This document shows, piece after piece, positions 58,707 through 64,000 of a stretch of DNA of 64,000 nt. The notes below the pieces were generated by a model. The model was not told where the DNA came from, did no database searches, and worked only from the letters and a program-made list of their open reading frames with translations. The position numbers were made by a program, and so were the translations under genes. The DNA is taken from contig JAFBJZ010000510.1 in NCBI GenBank assembly GCA_016785225.1, positions 496,001 through 560,000 of the forward strand, written 5' to 3'. Origin of the DNA: Psettodes erumei. Taxonomy: Eukaryota; Chordata; Actinopteri; Pleuronectiformes; Psettodidae. The stretch's first letter is position 1. Every line of letters begins with the position of its first letter.

Positions 58707-61700
58707 TTAATTCTTAAACTTCCACGCCATCAGCAGTGCAATGGCGCCCACTCCTGCAGCGGTCAGAATGTACTTTGTGTTAGCTTGCCTCTTGCTGGGG
58801 GCCTTCCCTCCTTCTCCTCCTGAATCCGGCAGCGTTGTCAGCGCTGTCGCAATGTCAGCTGCTGCAGGCTCAAAGGGCTGGTAGCTCTCACTGGAGGGGG
58901 TGTCTGAACTCAGTGCGGTATCAGCAGTGATGGTGTCGCATGGCGGTGAAGGGCCGATCTCTTTGGCTGCTTCGCCGTTGATGATTTGAGCTTGCGGTGC
59001 CGAGGTCTGGCCGTCGAGGTTGAGGACGGACGGTTCCTCGGAAACTTGCATCACATTCACCTGTACATCCTGCATATCCAAGCTTGGACAGGGAGATTCG
59101 TAGTGGTTCTCCTCCGGTCCGTTATGGTTAAGCGCGATGCCGTTCTCCCGGCATGGCTGTCCAGAGATTGCATTCGCGGTGGCGGAGTTGACAGCAGCGC
59201 ACGCGGGAACGTGGGCGGATGCGTCGGCGTCGGGTTCAGCATAACTGATTTCCAGACGTTGGCTATTACCCGAGTAGGGCTCCGCAGATGCATCGTGTGA
59301 AGGGACAGCAGGACCGTCGTGATTTTGTTGCTGGATGCTGATGAGCTGGCCAGGCTTGCTCACACACAAAGTGTCGTCGTCATCATAGACAGAGTCGTCC
59401 ACCCCAGCAGAACCGGGTGGGGGGGAGGTTGTGGCTGCTGTTTCTATCTGCGGGCTGCTTTCAACAATCTGCAGGAGAAATCGATGCCACTAATATTAAT
59501 ATTCTGTGACTCTCATGTATATCAAGGTGGGCAAATAAACTTTATTCACAAAGTCTCACATTACTTTATGAACATTATTCACATTATGAACAAAGGCCAA
59601 TTGCAGAAGAAGAAAAAAAACACCAATCACTGCTCCCAAAGAAGCTGAAACTGCACCAGAATGCAATCCATTACTGTCACTTTAAAGCAAGTGAGTAGCA
59701 GTGACCAATGCTGTGCAGGGTCTTTTTTTTTTTTTTTATAACAAAGCCTTCAATTGCTCATTATAGTGTACATAAAATAGCATAACTTGATATTCACCTG
59801 TGTCACAGCAGGGTCAGATGTCTCTTCAGGCTCCAGGACAACAGGTGCAGCAGTTGTTCTGTCCACAGGGGGACCGGTTTCCTGTACTGGAGGTCGCCCT
59901 GGCGTCAGTGTGGGGGAAGAGGATCCATCGGTCACGTCTGAGTCCGTCTGAGGTGGGGAGGGACTCCGTGGCGGGCTGACCTCTACGGCTGCCGTCGTTT
60001 GCAGAGGATCTGGGTGGGACAGAGTGTCTGTTTCACACTGTTCGACGGGACGGGACGGGGAAGGAGTGGCCACAGAGTTGACTGAAGCCTCAATCTTTCC
60101 TGCATTCACTTGGTCAGGAATCACACCGTTCTCAGCAGACATGTCCTGGATGTCTGATTCAGAGTTTTCCTCTGGCTCTTGGTGATCATTAGCCTCTCTC
60201 TGTGGTGGTGGTGTGGTGGCTGGAGGGTGCTGGGTTTCAGGTGAAGGAGGAGGTGTCGACGGAGTGGGTGCCAATTCAACCTGAGTTGCCCGTGGAGGTT
60301 CGGGGACAGGCTCAGGCGGGGAAACAGCCTGTGGTATATGGGCCGGAGGGCTCGGGGCTTGTGGATGCACAGGTGGGGGCGAGGCCTGAGCAGCTGGCTG
60401 ACTGTTTCCACCGCTCTCTGGAACTGACACACGGCTGTCAGACGGCGCTGGATGGACATGTGCCCTGATGACAGTTGTTGAAGGGGAGCCGGGGTTGGAA
60501 TCTAGGGCAAAGCAAACGACGCGGCCACTTAAATCTGTTATGACCGCATACGATTAAAGCTGTGGGAAATCCTGAAGGACTAGCTACCCCTGAGTCAGTC
60601 AGTATTTAATATAGATTATGATCATCTATTATACTACGGCAACATTAGTTGAATATAAAATTAATGTTAGGGATACACGGAAATTGCAGAGAATAAAAAA
60701 ACTAGATAGTAAGCTTAAAGGTGAGACCAAGATGCAACCAACTGTGAAATATGAACTCAGTATAAAGAGTGAAGGTGATCCTTCCACTCCTTGCGCCTAA
60801 ACTTGAGCTCCGTCTCTCATGGCTTTTAATGCCGTGCAGTTAAGCCAGAGAGCATTTTCCACAATCGGCTATTATACGCAGCGCTCGACAACCTGGTGAC
60901 TCACTGTTAACTCCTCTCAGGGCGTCGTATTCGGCTCTGATGTCAGCGGCTATAGTCGAGTGCTCGCACGCCTCAAGCGCTTCGATGAACTGCTCCGGCC
61001 AGTTTTCCCTCCTCTTCAGACAGTCCAGCAGCAGCACCATGCCGTCATAATTCCCATAAGTCTCTCGCTTTGCCTCGATGTTTTCCTGCAATTGCGTTCA
61101 ATTTTAATGATAATAATTTTTAAAAATCTTGTTTGTATAAATATTGGCCTCAAAATCTCAAGTAAACTCAGTACTGCAGTATTGCTGGAGTATTACTGTC
61201 AATACTGCAATGATTGCTTCTATCTGCAATAGTGTCTTCTGGTGGAAACCTCAGGAAGACCTGACCACATAATTTATGATCCTTATTAGGGGATGGGTAT
61301 CAAATATTTATTGGTATTGACTGAAATGTGTTGATAGCATTGACTAATGAAAACTATCCAGTGCTGAATGATGGTATCAAATGTCAGATTTGTGTTGTTT
61401 ACTAATTTACTAATCACATAGTTGAGCGAAAAATGATTTAACTCGAATTATGTGCAAATATCAGATGACTTGATTTATGCAAAGCTCATATGTAAGTGCT
61501 TGTGTTTGGGCAGCTTAAAAAAAACCTTACCTAATGTAGCATCCAACATTATTTGAAAAAAATCAACAATCCTAGTCCTTACAGGTCCTCATGAAACTTA
61601 CCCTGTCGTGAGCAGTCAAGCAGGGCAGATGGACGATTATTTCTTTCACTTTCACCTTGCTTACAATGGTTGGCATGTTCCGCCGCAGATATCCATTGTA

Positions 61701-61724
61701 GAGTTGGTCACTGGCAAACGACAT
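58707..61724 (-). CDS. mavs: Mitochondrial antiviral signalling protein (MAVS/IPS-1)
   Basis: Adaptor on the outer mitochondrial membrane. It relays RIG-I/MDA5 sensing of RNA to IRF3 and NF-kB and so to interferon. Four coding exons on the minus strand: 61724-61602, 61085-60905, 60501-59798 and 59468-58707, with matching phases (0, 1, 0). They give 589 aa. Residues 1-~95 are a CARD (IVHLPCLTAHDR, then EAKRETYGNYDGMVLLLDCL, then RRENWPEQFIEALEACEH). About 103-210 is proline-rich. PVQET (306-310) fits a TRAF2/3 site. PEENSE (211-216) and PEENHY (454-459) fit TRAF6 sites. RLEIS (407-411) fits the pLxIS IRF3-docking motif. The end, KYILTAAGVGAIALLMAWKF, is the C-terminal membrane anchor. A good acceptor (TTTCACAG) lies directly before the ATG, so a 5' UTR exon is upstream. 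The exon-2 donor could be GTGAGT (used here) or an in-frame GTTGTC 12 nt later. mavs next to pank2 is also the human order on 20p13. Confidence 0.95.
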
Positions 61725-61993
61725 CTGTGAAATGAGAGTGTGCACAAAAACGCAGCGATGGTGAGCACTTCAAAAAGATTGATTGATTTTACTCCTGGTA
61801 CTCTAACCAGGCTTTTACAGTGTAATATTCTCTCCTGAAAATTTTAATTCATCAGCTGGCAAGGCGCCTTGGCCACACTCTCTATCTCTGTGATTCTTTT
61901 TTTTAACCACATGAGATGGAAAAGTACCCATAAAACGCAATAAGGAAGCCTGGGCTTTATTTTTTTCAACTGTGACAAACACAGCATTCAATT

Positions 61994-62060
61994 AAAAGTG
62001 AAAGTGAAAGTGAAGATCAACCCTGTAGGATCAGGAAATACCATTTCCTTTTCATTTCAG
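61994..62060 (-). promoter_or_regulatory. IRF/ISRE-like repeats upstream of mavs
   Basis: AAAAGTGAAAGTGAAAGTGA (61994-62013) holds three GAAAGT-type half-sites in tandem, the pattern bound by IRFs (PRDI/ISRE, GAAANNGAAA). On the opposite strand at 62060-62041, CTGAAATGAAAAGGAAATGG adds further GAAA/GGAA half-sites. They lie 270-340 bp upstream of the mavs start codon, in the promoter or first intron. Confidence 0.55.
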
Positions 62061-63544
62061 CTGAGGAGGAACAACATTTTACTTATTTTTTTCTTTTTAA
62101 AAATGGACGTGACTCTCTGCACAGCTGTCTTTATGAAGGGCAGAGAAACACTGCAGCTAAGGTTGCTGCTATTTGGAGTAAGAAGAAAGTAAACGGGCCC
62201 GGCCTAGTCACTGATTAATCTCCCGCATCTCCAGTTTAATATCTGAACCCTAAACGCGGAGCGGGAAAGTCTCAAACACACCCACACATTCCCGTGGCTG
62301 TGAGGGAATTTCTCCTCCTGTGGCCTTTAGGTAAGATTACACCATGTTTCCACAGGTCACTCGCAAGCAGGGCCCTCAAACCACTAATTCACTGTCTGCC
62401 TCAAGGACACAGATTCAAGCTGGCCCAGTCCCCAGCACTCATTGTCATAACAACCAAAGTTGTAAAGATATGATGGACCGAGGGGAGTGTACAGGCACAA
62501 CACAGGTGATCTCTAAAATACACCGTCTTCCTTGTGCATGAGAATAGAATAGAGATTCAGGGGAAACTTGGTTTATCGTTTAAGATTTTGTGCCCAATAG
62601 AATCTTCACAAAAGGTATTGATAGGTGCTGTGGTCCTGCGCAGAATATTTGGTTATTTGGACATGTTGTAAGGATTGTATGAGTTTAAAAAAGGGTTTAA
62701 ATATGCCGTGCAAGGAAAATGACCTTCAGATTTACAGTAGGAAGCATTGAGACATCTGGGTCTCCTGAAACTTTTTCCAGAATGAGTTTAAGCAGCTAAG
62801 AATATTTCCATCTCACCGGCTTCTCAGGGTCAAACAGAAAGCTTGGGCGTACTCCTGTTGTGTTGAACACACCTTAAAACCTTCACTTTGTTTGCACCTA
62901 AACAGCCAAGTTAAGTAATCTGCTGTCATATTCAGCCAGGAGAAATCTCGTCACGGGATATCCTGTCGGCGCTGGCCACGTCAATCAGTTAAAGTTTAGT
63001 GTAAATGTGGGATAGCAGGAGCAGTCTCGACTTAATGAAACGACGCAGTAACCAAAGAGCAAAGTCTTCCTCGCTGTATCATTAGCCCACAGAGGCCGTG
63101 GTTTACCTGACGCACACGCAGCCAGCCAGGTAGACACGCAGCTGTGTGCTCCGGCCTCTGCAGCGACATGGAATGGTATGTTTGTGAGTGTGTACTATTT
63201 TCAAGCGTGCCTAAGTATAAAGCGATGACAGACTGCCGGTTAACAAGACGAGGGAGGTGCTGTGAGGGGGGGGCACTTTGTCACAAGGACAAATTGAGCA
63301 GAGCTGAGCCCGATGAACGACCTCTAAAGTGGCAGGTCGGGACTGTAATTCTCCTGCTCGTGTCCTTGGCTCCTCAGGAGTCCGAGTCATTTCATGCACA
63401 GCTGAGTTTTAGTCAAATGAAGCTCAACCAGAAGTGAAGACATTTACCCTTGCAGTATGGGCTGAAGCATGACAGGAAGTTTTTAAAAGTATATCTCAAT
63501 AAATAAAAAAAGGTTGGCAATTTTTTTTTAAAGCGGCACAAAAA

Positions 63545-63845
63545 CAGCAGGGACAGTAGAGACTTGAGACTTGCCTACAAATTATTTAAAATGAAAATAT
63601 ACTTTAACGATTATTTTTTAATTAAAGCAACTGACTAAGAAGACTGGCTGAACATAAACAGTAAGGACAATCGAGACTGACACCTGCATGTGAAATTATA
63701 GCAGTGTATTGTGAAAAATATTTTTGAAAAAGCCTTTGACTATAATGGTTGGGAAGACTCCACTTGACCAACAGGGACTTACAGAGACTCACATCTGCCT
63801 GTAAAAGATAGAAGTACGTTGTGAAAAATAACTCAAAGCACCGAC
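63545..63845. repeat. Diverged ~110-bp tandem repeat, about three units
   Basis: 'agcagggacagtagagactt' (63547), 'cagtaaggacaatcgagact' (63659) and 'caacagggacttacagagac' (63770) start related blocks about 111 bp apart. The second and third blocks also share 'gtgaaaaata' at the matching distance. Copies are only moderately alike. Confidence 0.5.
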
Positions 63846-64000
63846 TATCAGGCTTTAAAAGTTGTATTAAACTACTTGACATTTAAATAAAACAGCCTAG
63901 CTAGCGCCACCGCTGTTTCCTGACTTCGCAGGCTTCCACCAACTAAAATATTCAATAAAAACATGGATTCTACGTAATAACACACTTCATTCAGTTTTAT

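Larger units (their letters stand above)
61725..64000. other. Region upstream of mavs
   Basis: Expected to hold the mavs promoter and 5' UTR exon; neither could be placed. No other exon recognised. The end carries a diverged tandem repeat (63545-63845). Confidence 0.5.

Noticed and set aside
1..64000. CRISPR arrays, bacterial operons, riboswitches, integrated phage
   Set aside because: The sequence is vertebrate. The only regular arrays are microsatellites and the 18-bp minisatellite, which has no spacer-repeat structure.

Overview
The window looks like chromosomal DNA of a bony fish, probably a percomorph-like teleost. Genes are split into small exons with short introns. (TG/CA)n microsatellites are frequent, and there are relics of Tc1/mariner, hAT-type, LINE and tRNA-SINE repeats. 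Every recognisable protein has a vertebrate orthologue. No bacterial, organellar or viral gene was seen. All gene models come from reading splice sites and reading frames by eye, without transcript data.

Layout, left to right. (1) 1-9.6 kb: intergenic, with microsatellites and decayed repeats. (2) 9.8-11.4 kb, + strand: the single-exon nanos1 gene and its 3' UTR, with a Pumilio-type element. (3) 15.6-18.8 kb, + strand: a three-exon type IV (alpha-internexin-like) intermediate filament gene with almost no tail. (4) 20.2-22.3 kb, + strand: mrps26 in four exons. (5) 23.1-40.9 kb, - strand: loxl3, a lysyl oxidase with four SRCR domains. Two features stand out: two alternative exons for the first half of SRCR4, and two extra in-frame Lys-rich exons inside SRCR2. 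(6) 41-45.7 kb: intergenic repeats, including the C-terminal end of a hAT transposase. (7) 45.75-50.7 kb: a ~3 kb, 18-bp GC-rich minisatellite encoding a hexapeptide repeat. Its last part runs in frame into a coiled-coil ORF, followed by a damaged tandem copy of that coiled-coil part. (8) 52.35-56.85 kb, - strand: pank2 in seven coding exons. (9) 58.7-61.7 kb, - strand: mavs (CARD, proline-rich region, C-terminal membrane anchor), with IRF/ISRE-like repeats ~270 bp upstream. (10) 61.7-64 kb: no gene recognised; a diverged ~110-bp tandem repeat at the end.

The genes do not form one pathway. mavs next to pank2 is an ancient neighbourhood (adjacent on human 20p13, where mrps26 also lies). nanos1 and ina are human 10q genes and loxl3 is a human 2p gene, so the block is a teleost mosaic. 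The best candidates for undescribed biology are the loxl3 alternative exons and the minisatellite/coiled-coil locus.
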